A DNA stretch of 64,000 nt from Rhizomys pruinosus (Eukaryota > Chordata > Mammalia > Rodentia > Spalacidae). Below the pieces are notes generated by a model. It worked only from the letters and a program-made list of their open reading frames with translations, ran no database searches and was not told the DNA's origin. Shown here one piece after another: positions 31,771 through 44,091 of the stretch. Each line of letters opens with the position of its first letter. Position 1 is the first letter of the stretch. The position numbers and the translations under genes were made by a program. The stretch lies in NCBI GenBank assembly GCA_009823505.1, contig VZQC01005558.1, forward strand, positions 2,444,215 through 2,508,214, written 5' to 3'.

Positions 31771-31843
31771 GTTATTAAAACCACATGGTAACAGTATCAG
31801 GACAATGATATATAATACCTCCCAAACCCAAGTAGGTTATTTT

Positions 31844-32090
31844 TAAGATTTAATATTTTAATGTATTAATAACATAAATATATTTTATGTGTATGAGTGC
31901 TTTGACTGACTGCATGTTTGTGAGTACACCACATTTACGCAGCGCCCATGGAGGCCAGATGAGGGTGTCGAATCTCCTGGAACTGGAGTTATAGATGGTT
32001 GTTGTCTGCCTGCCAATGCTGAGAACTAGACTCAAGTCCTCTGCAAGAACAGCCAGTGTTCTTAATTCTGAGCCATCTCTCCAGTCCCCA
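31844..32090 (-). mobile_element. B3 SINE
   Basis: 'attttatgtgtatgagtgc', 'catggaggccagatgaggg', 'tctcctggaactggagtt', head complement to 'gccatctctccagtcccc'. Confidence 0.85.
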
Positions 32091-32098
32091 TTTTGACA

Positions 32099-32308
32099 TT
32101 TTATTTAATTGTGTATATATGGGTGTGTCTGTGTATGGATACGTGCATATGAGTCCAGGTGCCTGTCTAGATCAGAAGCGGGTGCCAGATCCCCTAGAGA
32201 TGGAGTTTCAGGCAATCGTGTAGGCTCTGATATGGATGGTGGGGACCAAACTCGGGTCCTCTGCAAAAGCAGCAAACACTCTTAATCACTGAGCCATCTC
32301 TCCAGATC
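32099..32308 (-). mobile_element. B3-type SINE, diverged
   Basis: 'gatcagaagcgggtgcc', 'gggaccaaactcgggtcc', 'cactgagccatctctccag'. It lies head-to-tail with the preceding B3. Confidence 0.78.
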
Positions 32309-32623
32309 CTACAAAGGTCATTCTGATGTTGGTTTGTGCAGTTAAAAGAAATGAAAATTTGTAAAATGATAGAATAGTAAAATATAAAAACAATTGTTTA
32401 CTTCAAATTCTTTTCATTTCCAATTCAGAACAGGCAATGAGAAAACACATCAATGACTATGATGTAATTAAGAGTCAAAGTAAATGCAATGTCATTTAAA
32501 AGTCAAGAGTCAAACTAAATGCAATGTCATTTAAAAGTCGGATATACAAAGAATATGGACTCCCCAAGCTATCTGTGGACATGCTTGCTTACTGTTCTGG
32601 GCCTCAGCCAGATGAACTGGGTA
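32309..32623. other. Unique DNA with a 35-bp tandem duplication
   Basis: AT-rich. Units 32471-32505 and 32506-32539 (starting 'agagtcaaa') are duplicated with one or two changes. No gene. Confidence 0.6.
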
Positions 32624-32633
32624 TACATTCCAG

Positions 32634-32876
32634 ATTTTTTTTAATTTTATTTATTTCTGTAGATGTAGGAATGTACTGTCTGCATGCAGTTCTGTGCATC
32701 CGTGTTGTACAATGCGGCGGAGGTCAGAAGATGGTGTCGGATTCCCCTGGAACTGGAGTTCTCCTGGAATTGGAGTTTCACACAGTTCTCGGCTGCCATG
32801 TGGGTGCTGGGGATCGAACCCGGGTCCTCTGTAAGAGCAGTCAGCGCTCTTAACTGCTAGGCCATCTCTCCAGCCC
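32634..32876 (-). mobile_element. Young B2 SINE with 10-bp TSD
   Basis: Full-length antisense B2. The duplication tacattccag lies at 32624-32633 and 32877-32886. The 17-bp duplication is present, and the B box on the sense strand is perfect (ggttcgatccc). The 109-codon overlapping frame is antisense SINE. Confidence 0.95.
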
Positions 32877-32886
32877 TACATTCCAG

Positions 32887-34054
32887 TTCTTAAACTTAGC
32901 TGTATGACAGGAGATGTTTATTTAGACCTTTTGACTTAGTTGCCCTATCAGTAACCTATTCATAGCAACAAACAGCTCCCAAGTTCTTGTGAGGTCTTTC
33001 CGATCAGGCTACCAATGCCTGTTCCTGTGCAATTGGTCTGTGTTCAGTGCATTTTGTTTTTCAATCTACATCTGACCAGATTGGGAGTAGCCAGAAAGGA
33101 AAAACAACTCACCCAGAAAAGAAATGAAAATCAGCTGGCTGGAAGCACTACCCCCACTCCAGGACGTCTCTGCTTTGCCACATTAATTTCATCATGAAAT
33201 ATTCATAGATGTTGCTCATCTCTTCTGAAACTGGAGCCCTGGAGGAAAAAAAAAAAACCTTTCCGTGTCCCTTAAAAAGGTTACCCTGAACTAACAGACA
33301 CATGCATGCCACTGTAGGCACTGGAAGAGCCGGCGATGGCTGAATGAAGAATGAGATTGGCTGGGGAGAAGAAGGTCACAGCAAGGGCAGCCCTCAGCTT
33401 GTAGGCTGCCGTGCACTGCCCAGCACCAGCATCTGCTTTCCTCCCCTCTCCCTCCCTTTGCTGGCTGGCTGTTCAGAAAGAGCTGCAGCATTTTACTCCC
33501 AAGGAGCCCCAGTTGCCAAATGGTCCAGGCACTCGGGGCCTTTTCTGCATCCCATGTTAGGTGTCATGGGGAAGGAGGGACATGGTGGTGCTCCAACCCA
33601 CCCACCCGCTGGCCACACAGCCTCATGCCCATGTACATTTGTAGTGTATGATGATTTACACTTATGAAACTTGTCTTCGGGCCTATTTCATTTCTTTCAT
33701 TTAGGGAATTATTTTGCTTTTTGAAGAGAATAGGTGACAAGGAGAGACAGTTATCTGATAGTTACCTTGCATTTTCCAGGGAAGGCAAACTCTACTCAAG
33801 AACAAAGTCTGAGGAACGCTAGCATCTGCATGTTGCTAGATGTTCACCAAAGCATCTGCATGATGCTAGATGCCAGTCTTGTTACTTCGTGAATAATTTT
33901 TTTATCTAATATATTTAATACCGTGTGTGGTGTATCTTAGTCTGGTTGGGATGCTGTAACCAAAGTATGACTGGCTGACATGTGGTTCATAGACACGTCC
34001 AGGAGGAGGGAAATAAGACCTCTTTTACTGGAAGAATGCCAAAAACTTGAAATC
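32887..34054. other. Unique non-coding DNA
   Basis: No gene. A 107-codon frame at 33344-33667 has no recognisable domain. A 30-bp-spaced direct repeat 'agcatctgcatg' lies at 33821 and 33851. 33935-34030 weakly resembles the start of an antisense AATAAA-type rodent repeat ('ggttgggatgctgtaacc'). Confidence 0.45.
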
Positions 34055-34262
34055 TAGGATCAGCAAGATTGCTCAGAGGGCAAAGCACTTACTGCACACG
34101 TGAAAAGCCTGCCAACGTGAACTTGATCCGCAGAAGCCACTTAAAGATGGAAGTAGAGAGCAATCCCACAAAGATGTCCTCTGACCTCAACATGTCTAGT
34201 GTGGCACATACTCCTGGCCCCATGCACATACATGCACACACACACACACACACACACACGTA
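34055..34262 (+). mobile_element. B3A/B2-related SINE with (CA)n tail
   Basis: 'agcaagattgctcagaggg', 'cttgatccgcagaagcc', 'tgtcctctgacctcaac', ending in about 28 bp of CA. Confidence 0.65.
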
Positions 34263-34321
34263 ACTGAAGATCTTGTGAAAATCCCAACAGACACACCCTC
34301 CAATCTCAAACAGGAGCTTCT

Positions 34322-34540
34322 TGGGCTGGCAAGATATCTGGGTCAATTAACATGTTTGCCACCAAGCTTGATGACCTCAGTTTGATCTCCAGGACCAACA
34401 TGGTAAAAGGAGAGACCCAGTTTCTTGCAAGTTTTCCTCTGACCTCCACATCCACACATGTGTGTGGCTGCAGATGCGAATGTGCATACACACACAAATG
34501 AACAAATAGGCAAGTATAATAATATTTTTTTAAAAAGGTG
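34322..34540 (+). mobile_element. B3A/B2-related SINE
   Basis: 'tgggctggcaagatatctgg', 'accaagcttgatgacctc', 'gatctccaggaccaacatgg', 'cctctgacctccacatcc' and an A/T-rich tail. Same subfamily and orientation as the preceding SINE. Confidence 0.72.
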
Positions 34541-36094
34541 CTATGAACCCAGACCCCAGAGTAGGCTTGGTTTCACCCTAATCCCAATCATCTTGTTTCT
34601 TGGACTGGGAGCCTCATGAGGTCATAGCAATTCTGTTCAAGGTCATATTGTCATCTTACAAAGCTCTGATTGAGCAATTATTACAAGAATAAAAAAAGTG
34701 TTACTTTGTTTACTAGGTTTTACCTGTTATTGCCTGAGGGCAAACGTTATGCAATATCTTACCTACTTCCTGGCCTAGAAGCTAGGTGTGATAATGTCCC
34801 ACTCTGAGCATTGACCAGGACAGCTGAGGTATGAATGGACATATGATAGATGACTGGAAATGTGGATCTGCTCCTGTGTGTTGCTGTTTTAAGAGTGCCT
34901 TGATTTGTGTGTCAACCTCCATATAGACAGGAAGTTCTTTTCCTTACAGTTCCATACTCAGGGCTGGGGGAGAGCTTAAGATGAAGGAAGTGATCTGAAT
35001 AACCATTCATACTAGTCAGTAAATGAATGAACGCCTCTGTCGTCTGCTCTTGTAGAGAGAAGGACGGAGAGAGGTGAATTGTCAAATGATTTATATCTAT
35101 GTGATATGAAATGAATTCTACCATAATTTTAAATTTTCTCAACAACGGTTTTCTTTTCCAAACATCAACTCTGACCCATTAGACAACCTACTGTAGTAAT
35201 TTTGTCTCCAGGAAAGATCTGTAAAATGCAGATACTTCTGACTGTCTCAATTGGGGGATGCTACTGGCATCTAGTGGGTAGAAGCCAGGATGCTGCTAGG
35301 CATTCTGTGATGGACCAGTACAGGATGGACCAGAGCCTTTCCTTACTCTATACAAAAGGATTATCTGGATACAAATTGGTTAAGATACATAGGACTATAA
35401 TTCAGAGACACAAAGATGAGTCTCTCTTATTCCTTGTTTAATCTGCCTGCTGGGGATGACATGGAAGACAGATCACCAGGATGTTGGCCCCCTGTCTTTC
35501 CAGATAGCAGGCTCTCTGAATCAAGTGAAGGTTTAAATTTAGTCCTTGTATTGGCTTCTGCAAGTGACAGATAAAACAAACTGAATTCTGGCTTCAATAT
35601 ATTGTTATTAAGTTTAGGATACACACATGTGCACGTATGTACATATAAATTTAAAAGTATTTAGCAAGAAGCATTCTGAAGACTAAAAATTTTTCATAAG
35701 ATCGTGCACCCCTAGAAGGATAGAGAGCCACCATCACATCTGCAGAGAGAGAAGAGAAATGGCCCACTCTCCCCAGAAAAGCATCCCTCTGTTTTCCTGT
35801 CTGTGTGCAATCTTTCCTTCATTCGGAAGTTCGTGTTAGGAAATACACTGAGTTATACTCTTTGCATCCCAAGGCTTGATGGACACTAACCAGATCCTTA
35901 ACCTAGGCAAGGTTAAATGGCTTTTATGTGCTGTGTATAAAAGCAAGCATATTTTTTAAATGTCTAGTTAAGGGAAAATCACTTTACATAGAGTCTGAAA
36001 CACATAGAAGACATAGAAAAGGTGCTGTGTGGAGGACTGAACACACAGTAAGTCATTGGTGATTGACCTTGAATTTTGGTAGGTCAAGACTCTG
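34541..36094. other. Unique non-coding DNA, about 1.5 kb
   Basis: I see no gene or clear repeat. Confidence 0.5.
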
Positions 36095-36483
36095 CTGGTG
36101 TCTTACTTTTATTTCTGTGGTTGTGATAAAACCCTGGCAATAAGCAGCTTAGGGGAGAAGGGTCTATTTCAGCACACGATGCCGAGGTGCAGTGCATCAC
36201 TGTAGAGGGGTCATCATGGCAGGAGTTTGAGACAGCTGGTCACAGGTCACCCACAGTTAGCAGCAGAGAAGGAATGCAGGTGTTCACTTGTCCTGCTCAC
36301 TTTTTCTTCTCTGATACCAATAGGCCCATGGAATCATGCTGTCCGTATTCAGTGAGGGTCTTCCCACATAAATTAACCTGCTCAGGAAACACCACTCATA
36401 GATATGCTCACAGGACTGATCTGGGCAGTTCTTCATTGAGACTCTTTCCCCAGATGATTCTAGTTGTGTCAAACTGATATTGA
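36095..36483 (-). mobile_element. AATAAA-type rodent repeat, antisense copy
   Basis: 'ttatttctgtggttgtgat', 'aaaaccctggcaataagc', 'tcatcatggcaggagtttg', 'gttgtgtcaaactgatattg'. Same class as 16677-17055. Confidence 0.7.
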
Positions 36484-36729
36484 CACCTAAAGCTATGGAC
36501 CACAGGTGTCTAGACACAAGAATGTAGCTTTATCTACCCAGCCCCGGCAAACTCTGATTCCTCCATAACTGTGATTTATATATTTAGATATCTTTTGGTA
36601 TCCACAGGTGACAGGTTCTGGGACTCCTATGAATACTTCAGCCAGGGATAAAGAGTCCTACTCCATTACCTACTCCACCAGGTAAAATGGAGCCGTGACA
36701 TCCCGACATCCCTTCCTGTGTCTTTGATC
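36484..36729. other. Unique non-coding DNA
   Basis: Nothing recognised. Confidence 0.45.
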
Positions 36730-36892
36730 CCCCCCCTTTTTTTTTTTTTGGTCTTTTTGAGACAGGGTCTCCCTGTAGCCCCAGCTGCCCTAGAACTCAC
36801 TCTGTAGACCAGGCTGGCCTTGAACTCACAAATATCCGCCTGCCTCTGCCTTCCAAGTGCCAGGATTAAAGGCATGTGCTACCATGCCTGTC
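36730..36892 (-). mobile_element. B1 SINE
   Basis: A poly-T tail complement, then 'tttttgagacagggtctccc', 'ccaggctggccttgaactc', 'aggattaaaggcatgtgc'. Confidence 0.93.
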
Positions 36893-37101
36893 AATTCCCT
36901 CTTGGTTATAGGTAGTGTACAGTGCAGGGACACTCTGTGCTGCCATTTTCTATCACTTAAGAAGCAATACAAAGTACTGTCCCTGCCCCTGTTCAGCATG
37001 ACAGTTACTTTTCTGAGTGTTTTTTTCCCTTTCTTCCAGTGCTAAGTTTCAAGTCCAGGGCCTTATCAATATTGGACAATCTGTCTGGTGCTGACGCCCC
37101 T
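36893..37101. other. Unique non-coding DNA
   Basis: Nothing recognised. Confidence 0.45.
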
Positions 37102-37256
37102 GATATTTTTTTTTTTTTTGTTTTTTGGAGAAGGTGTATCCCTGTAGCTCCAGCTGCCGTGAAACTCCACTGACTTTGAACTCATAAGAGATCCACCTGC
37201 CTCTGCCTCCCCCTCCTGTGTAGTGGGATTAACGGTGTGTGCCACGCATGCCTCGG
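37102..37256 (-). mobile_element. B1 SINE, diverged
   Basis: Poly-T, 'agaaggtgtatccctgtag', 'gagatccacctgcctctgcc', 'ggattaacggtgtgtgcc'. It directly adjoins the B2-head fragment on its 5' side. Confidence 0.82.
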
Positions 37257-37362
37257 CACTAAAGCTGGTTCTTCGCTGCCATGTGGTTGCTGGGGAATCA
37301 AATCCCAATCCTCTGCAAGAGCAGTCAGTGCGCTTAATGACTGCGCCACTCTCTCAGCCCCT
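37257..37362 (-). mobile_element. B2-type head fragment
   Basis: 'tcgctgccatgtggttgc', 'ggggaatcaaatcccaatcc', 'gcaagagcagtcagtgcgc', ending 'ctctcagccc'. On the minus strand this B2 head is followed directly by B1 sequence, the same order as the chimera at 31547. Confidence 0.75.
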
Positions 37363-37365
37363 CCC

Positions 37366-37518
37366 CCTTTTTGTGTCTTTTTTGAGACAGGGTCTCCCTT
37401 TATGTCCCAGCTACCCAGGAGCTCACTATGTAGACCAGGCGGGCCTTGAACTCACAGACATCCGACTGCCTCTGCCTCCCAAGTGCTAGGATTAAAGGTG
37501 TTTGCCACCACTCCCAAA
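37366..37518 (-). mobile_element. B1 SINE
   Basis: 'tttgagacagggtctccc', 'tatgtagaccaggcgggcc', 'gctaggattaaaggtgtttg'. It sits between the B2 head and the L1 tail. Confidence 0.9.
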
Positions 37519-37536
37519 AAATACTAGCCCGAAGTA

Positions 37537-38890
37537 TTTTTTTAATTAATTAATTTTTTTTCTATCAAACTAGACCCATGTCCCCCCCCATTCCCCCACC
37601 CCACCCGAGCATTGCATTTGCCAAACATTGCTTTTCATCTCCTTCTCAGTCTTTCTCAATATTCTCCATGTGGAGTGGACTGTTTTGAGCAGGACGTTCA
37701 TTGTTTCAGTCAGTTCTTCAATGCAGTTTCCTTTCGGTTGTTGTTGTTGTTGTGTGTGGTGGTTCCAATATGTATTCCACCCAACTGCTTTGGACAAACA
37801 CTCAAGGGGCCGTGCACAAGAATTTATCTAAAACTAGGTAATTGGCCACTAGCATCCACAATGAGGGATAGCATTCATCCTTGGTTTGCTGGGACTGAAG
37901 GTACTTCATTTAGCATGATGTCCTCTAGCTTCCAGCCATTTTCCTGAAAAACTCATGATGTCATCTTCCGTTTACTGCTGCATCGAACTACATTGTGTAG
38001 ATTGTACCACATTTCTCTATCCACTCTCAGTGAGGGACATTTGCCAGCTCCTTGCTATTGTGAAGAGAGCTGCAATAAACATGGCTGTGCATGTATCTTT
38101 GTGGTGGTGTGAGTCTTGAGGGTACATGCCCAGGAGTGCTATGGCTGGGTCGGGTGGCAAGTTCATCCCAAGTCTTCCAAGGGTTCTCCACACTGCTTTC
38201 CATAGTGGCTGCATGAGTTTACATTCCCACCAGCAGTGGATGAGTGTTCCCCTTTCCCCACAACCTCTCCAGCACTTGGTATAATTTGTTTTCTTGAACT
38301 TAGCCAGTCTTATTGGAGTAAGATGATATCTTAAAGTGGCTTTGGTTTGCATTTCCTTAATGATTAGTGATGTTGAACACTTCTTAAGGTGTTTCTCAGA
38401 CATCTCTAATTCCTCAATTGTGAAGTCTCTGTTCAGCTCTTTGCTCCATCTATTGAGTGGGTCATTTGTTTTCTTTCTTCTTTGTTTTTTGAATAGTTTA
38501 TATATTCTGGAAATCAATGTTTTGTCAGATGTTTCTGCGGTGAAGGTTTCCTCCCACTCTGTGGGATTTCTCTTCACTTCCTTGATTGTTTCTTTTGATG
38601 TACAGAAGCTTTTGAGTTTAATGAGGTTCCATTTGTCAATTGTCGACCTTAATTCTTGCGCAGCTGCTGTCTGATTTAGGAAGTCTTTTCCTACACCTAT
38701 GTATTATAGTCTGCTGCCAACTTTTTCTTCTATCGCCTTCAGAGTTTGGGGTTTCACGTTGAGGTCTTTGATCCACCTGGAGTTGACTTTTGTACAGGGC
38801 AAGAGGTAGGGGTTTAATTTCATTCTTCTGCAAGTTGTGATCCAGTTTTGCCAACACCACTTGCTGAAGATGCTGTCTTTTCTCCACTGT
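37537..38890 (-). mobile_element. 5'-truncated L1: ORF2 C-terminus plus 3' UTR
   Basis: The minus strand encodes the C-terminal part of L1 ORF2 (reverse transcriptase/endonuclease protein). A 186-codon frame (38577-38017) contains the Cys-His motif [18 protein letters not shown] and the downstream pattern 'PLWKAVWR', 'FIAALFTIA' typical of ORF2. Upstream (about 38690-38578) the frame continues as [24 protein letters not shown], but shifts near 38700. Downstream is a 3' UTR of about 460 bp with a G-rich polypurine tract (complement at 37577-37605) and an A-rich end. The 5' end stops at about 38890, typical of truncated target-primed insertions. Not functional: most of ORF2, ORF1 and the promoter are missing. 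Confidence 0.93.
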
Positions 38891-41800
38891 TAGCCCAAAG
38901 TATTTTAAGCCCACAGTTGGTTAAATCCATGGCAGAACACACAGATAGAGGGTGGACTACTGCCAGATGTATGCGTGCAGACACTGCACCAAGACAGTGA
39001 GTTAGTAAGATGATTCGATAGAGCAGAAACCTCCCAGACAGCACCAGTGGCAGGAATTATAGAGCACAAGGTGGATTGGGCAGTGTTCTAGGTAATTTTG
39101 CATGTACTAACTCGATTATTCCTCATGGGGACTTCATGGGATCAGTGGCCAGTGAGGACCTCCTGCCTCATTAATGGGAACACTGAACCCATCACTATTG
39201 GATCAACCGGTGAGAGATTCAGTTTTAACTGGAGGGGAATTCTGGGAACCTTCAGGGACCCTAGTACACTACATGCCTCTGAAGGCTACTGGTAGACATG
39301 CTTGTGCACAGCAATGCTGTCAGCTGGCCAGGACTTTCCTATCAGCTGGCCCAAATGTCTGGCAGCCTCGAAGTTCTGGAGACCTGGGAACTAATGGCGC
39401 CACCCCACCACCACCACATCTGCACAGTGATGTCATTTCTACTGCAGCCATGCAGCTCCTCAGAACCTCCACCTTTCTTTTCTCTGCACTATTCACCCTC
39501 CAACCCCATGGTCCCTATCCTAGCATATATTATTAACCTCCGAAGTAGCTACAGGTTTTAAATAGCTATCTCTGAAGTCAATCATGTCCTTTCCATGTGG
39601 AGTTTTAAGCAGCTATGTCAAATGAGATCAACATGTATCAGAGTCATGGGAGAGTTGCCTGATTTTTTTCCAAGGATATAAAAACAACTATAGTAGATAG
39701 GGATTTATGGAAGAACCAGGATTCTTACATTATCTTCATCCTTAAAATATATTGTGACAGAATTAATTGATGCAATGGATGGGGGTGGGGACTAACAGAA
39801 GCCTTCAGACTTATCGCTGTGCTAGAAGTGGGGACTTGCTCTGAGCTGGCACACTGTAGGGGATGGTTATGAACAGCTGTGGGCAGGGGAATCACAGCAT
39901 CTAGGACGTTGCTTGGCTCAGAGACTTGAGGGCTATGAGCTTGGGGAAGAGACAGTTAAAGCTTCCCACGCAAGGGAGATGAGTTGTTTCACACAGCATT
40001 CGTGCCAGGTCAGCAGTCTGGATGATGCTCAGACACCACTGGTGTGCCAGACAGTGCCAAGCACCCCTGGAAGCCTCTGCAGAAGACCCCAAATCCAGAT
40101 TCATGCTGCAGTCCAGGTGATATTTTGATGGCTGCCTAGTTGCAGAGAACAGTAAGCACTGTGCACAGTGCCTCTGAGACAAGCTACATCGGAAGACAGC
40201 TTTTATGGCTCGGAGCGGAAGGAAGCTGGGTGGAAGCAGCCCTGCTCAGGTAAGATGGGATAAGGGATTCGGGTGCTGGCTGGCTGGCCATGTCTCTGAA
40301 GTGCTCGTGAGAATAGTCAGATGGCAAGGCTGAGTGCTGCAATCGGGCAGATTGATTCCTGAATGTTTCATCTATTTTCCTAATTCCTTGTTAAAAAGCA
40401 GAAGCTGGGCACTTGGGCCATAAAGTCCCCTGCAAAATTGGGAGGATGGTCTCAGAGGGGACCTAGCCAGGGAGGAATTGTAACCCAGACTCTCCTCTGC
40501 ATCCCACCAGCCCAGAATATGGTTACCATGTCCCTGGGGAAATTTCTTGGGAGCCTTCGATCAAGACTGAATGATGGTGACTGAATATATGGGAGGGGTG
40601 CATCTCAGTCATAATTCAGAGCCCTCCTAGGACAACAAAATCACATAACCTTGAAATGCCCGAGACTGTCATTGGAAATGATGTTTACCCTTGCTGCTCC
40701 AGGCTCGAGAGGGTTGAAGTATGCTCTAGCTTGCATTTGGTTTTGTGTCCTTGGCGCAGAGCCTGGAGTTTGATATACCTAAACATGGCTCAGTGTCTTG
40801 AAAATGTCATGAGATTTGGGTCATAATCCTAGCATGTGGGGGAGCTGTTCAGAGCACTGCAGAAGTGATAGAGTGTATTCTTGTGGTGAGGACCCCAATA
40901 GCTCAGCTAAAGGCAGATTTGGGCTTATGCTGGCATTTCTCCAGGTGCCACTGCCCTCATGGCCTTAGGCTTGGGCTCAGAGACACCAGGGATAAGTTCA
41001 AGAGATAGAAAGCAGGCAGGATGAGCCTTGAGTTTGGGGAATCCCTGTCAAAATAGCAAAATAGATATGGTGAATTCAAGAGTACTTGGGGTCAACTGCT
41101 AACAGATCTGGCCCATGGCAGAGGTCGTCATCAGACCTAGCAAAGCAGTGCTTGTGCAAAGATTTGGTCTTGCTTCAATGTGCAGCAGGTCAATCCTCTA
41201 GACTCAAAGATACTTAGTACCATGAGAGTTTCCTGGTCAGTTACCACTGGTTCCCTGTTCATCTTTAGGGCCAGGGGTGAGAGAGCCACTAGGCTGGTGG
41301 ACCTGATCTCCTGTTCTCTCTTTTGGTTTTGTTCCGGAGGTGACCTCTATGCTTCGTTTGTTAGCAACATGCATGCCTTCAATTTTCCTGCCTCCTCTGT
41401 GTTCTGGTTTCACGTCTCTGTTCAGGCTGACCAGCCACCTGTATCACCTGCTTCCTTGTTTAAGCTTTGGTGCAGTTTTCAAAGTGCCTCTATAGCCCCT
41501 GTGGAGGATCCCACACAACTGCAGGTAGAGACAAAAAGTATTCAACTCCAGGTAGCACCGGAGGATTTTTCCAAGGACTGTGACTCTTGTAACAACAACC
41601 AGGGGCCAGATGCAGGGGCTGAGCATCGGCAAGGCTCCAGCTAAGAGGCTGTGGGATGCCTGCTTAGGGCCCAGTGCAGGGAGGGGTCAGGTGGTTTGAG
41701 TACATGGGGTAACAAGAACAGGAACCTTAGTTCTTCTGAGGGCTAGGCTACCATGTAGCTGAGATTGAATTGTGGTGTATTAAAAGCAGGCCATGTCTTG

Positions 41801-42857
41801 GTCGCACAGCATCTACTGTGATGTCTCCCAGGTGGTGGGTGCCAGCCCACACTTAAATAACTAGCACAAAGATTCTTAAGGCTCAGATTTTGTCTCAGAA
41901 TCAAAGTATGGTGCTCATGATATGGAAAGTAAGACATCCCGTTTTTGTGGGGACAGGTGCCACAGTGGTGTTTCCTTCAGTGTGTAGCAGGTCTGGGGAT
42001 CAGTATCTGCAGGAACATCACAGATCCATTGAACCAGTCCAACCCAGATGAAAGCCTGTTCATATAGGCTGGGGACTAGAGCTTGCACAGAGGCTGTAAC
42101 AAAGCAATTGGAGCTGGTGTAGAAGTGGCAAGAAACATAGACAACCAAATGCCCAAGAATTAGCATGAGCTGGTCTGCCTCACTGATATAGAGATCCAGT
42201 GAATCAGTTAAGTGGCCTCCAGGATCAGCGTGTATCAGAGGTTCTGTGAAGTCGACAAAAACTGTCCTTGCCTTTGTCTGTCTCTCTCAGACCTGCTTTT
42301 TTTCTGAGTGATTTTTTTTTTCTCATAGCAACACACCATTGGGTGGCAAAGATATTGCTCTGACACTTCTAATTAGCAACCCCAACATTTCCCCAGAGTA
42401 CATGGGGAGTTCACTGTCCCCTGTGGAGTCTGCCTTGGCTCCTAAACCCTCTCTTACTATACCCAGGGTCAAAGAGGTGCAGTATGGAGAGGGTTAAGCC
42501 TTCCCAGACACACACACACACACATACACACACACATGGGGTGTGTGGGGGAGACCACATCCATCTGCAACCACCACTGCCTGCTGATCCAGAGTCACAG
42601 CCTGGTTGGGCATGAGGAAGGTTAGCTATCACTAGGTTTACTGCTGTCATTGCAGAAATGAGGAGGAAGTTCATACAATGAAAATGATATATTTATTTCT
42701 GACAACAACTTAGAAAACAAGGGATAGAGGAAAAGAATGCCCAAGCACATAGACAAATTAGCCACTTGCTATTTAACCATATAATTTTAAAGTTTTCTAC
42801 ATTGATTTGAAACAGTTTAGAGTCCTACATTTTATTTCCATTGTTTTCTGGTTCTCT
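38891..42857. other. Unique non-coding DNA, about 4 kb, with few repeats
   Basis: The longest stretch with few repeats. 39085-39190 weakly resembles MIR. A 154-codon plus-strand frame at 41180-41644 has no recognisable domain, and I see no splice-supported exon. (CA)n lies at 42508-42537. No gene is called, but an unannotated exon cannot be excluded by eye. Confidence 0.5.
42508..42537. repeat. (CA)n microsatellite
   Basis: About 30 bp of CA with one TA interruption. Confidence 0.93.
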
Positions 42858-43005
42858 TAGCTTCTATGCCTTGCTATAATAAAATATGCTGGCAAAAATG
42901 ATTTAAGGAAGGGAGGGAATTTGGGGCTCACAGTGCTGAGGTACCATCCAATGTGGGGGTGGATCCAGGCAAGGAAATTGGCAGAGGGGCTAGCCCAGGA
43001 GAGAG
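42858..43005 (-). mobile_element. AATAAA-type rodent repeat, partial antisense copy
   Basis: 'cttgctataataaaatatgc', 'tggggctcacagtgctgagg', 'gtaccatccaatgtgggg' follow the start of the repeats at 36095 and 52686. Confidence 0.45.
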
Positions 43006-43762
43006 CTACTAAGGAGTAGCCATTGGGTACTGTGCTAGAGATGGAAATTTGAGGACCTCTGTGGTTACCTTATTCAGGGGGAAGGGTGCTGCCTGAGCCC
43101 TGGATATAGACCTCTCTCCCTGTATAGAACACTGAAGTACAGGAGAGTCACCAAGCCTGTATGTCATGGTGTTTCTCTGTGGGACACTGGGGCTGGGCTT
43201 GTTCTTAAACTATGGATTGAATCTGTGGGAGGCTCGCCCAGGCATGAGCCTTTTCCTTCCCAAGATGATCCCAATGTTTGCCCACGGTAGACCCCTAGTC
43301 CCCATGGGACAGCACCTCCTCTTCCTGCAGAGACTAAGGGATGTATAGCAAGGCTATCCCATTGGTACAGCTCTGGGGCCGGGTGAGGGCCAGGCTCCCT
43401 TAATCAGCTGCACACAATGTGCCAGGGCCTGGAAGATATTATCTCATGGTTCTCTGATGGAAGCCCAAGCCCGAAGCACGACTTCCAGGAAAGTCTGTGT
43501 TAGGGCCCCCAGCAGTAGAGAAAATGCATGCAGAAAGAGCCCCCTAGGCAAGGTGGAAAAGATCCCTGGAGGTACTGGTTAGAGGAGCTGGCCCTAGTTC
43601 CGGCAGCAGCAGGAAATCACCCCTATGGGACTCACTGGCAGGTTTGTCTGAGTTCAGAGTTGGTGGACACGGGGCTTCAGGGGTGACTGTGCTGTGAGCT
43701 TTGTTGCTAAAATGGAATGGAACCCCAAGCTCCCCAGTGGTAGGCTCTAGTCTCACATAAAA
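43006..43762. other. Unique non-coding DNA
   Basis: Nothing recognised. Confidence 0.5.
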
Positions 43763-44062
43763 AGCTGAGCATAGTGGCATGTACTTGTAATCCTAGTCAT
43801 GGAGAGATGGCTGGGAGGTAGGGAGAGGCAAGTCCTTGGAAGCTCTCTGGCCAGCTAGACTAGCTTACTTCATGGAGCTCCAAGCCGATGATATGTCCAG
43901 TCTCAAAGGAAAGGTGGCAGGTGCCTGAGGAACAGCACCCAAGGTTATCTTCTGACCGCTTTAAGTACCACATGTGCATACATGTGTGTGTGTGCACCTG
44001 CATACATGTAGGTCTCCCACATTCACACATGTATGTACATGTACCCATTTACCCATTCACCC
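43763..44062 (+). mobile_element. B4-type SINE
   Basis: B1-like start ('gcatagtggcatgtacttg'), then 'ggccagctagactagc', 'gtgcctgaggaacagcac', 'gttatcttctgaccgc', then TG/CA-rich tail. Diverged. Confidence 0.68.
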
Positions 44063-44091
44063 CACCAAAAACCGAAAGAAAAATAAAGAAT

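Noticed and set aside
41180..41644. 154-codon plus-strand frame in a stretch with few repeats
   Set aside because: No recognisable motif, no clear splice sites; kept only as a caveat in the description of the unique segment.
41700..42300. Possible LTR relic ('ttaaataactagcacaaag')
   Set aside because: Resemblance to rodent ERV LTR sequence is slight and no ends could be found.
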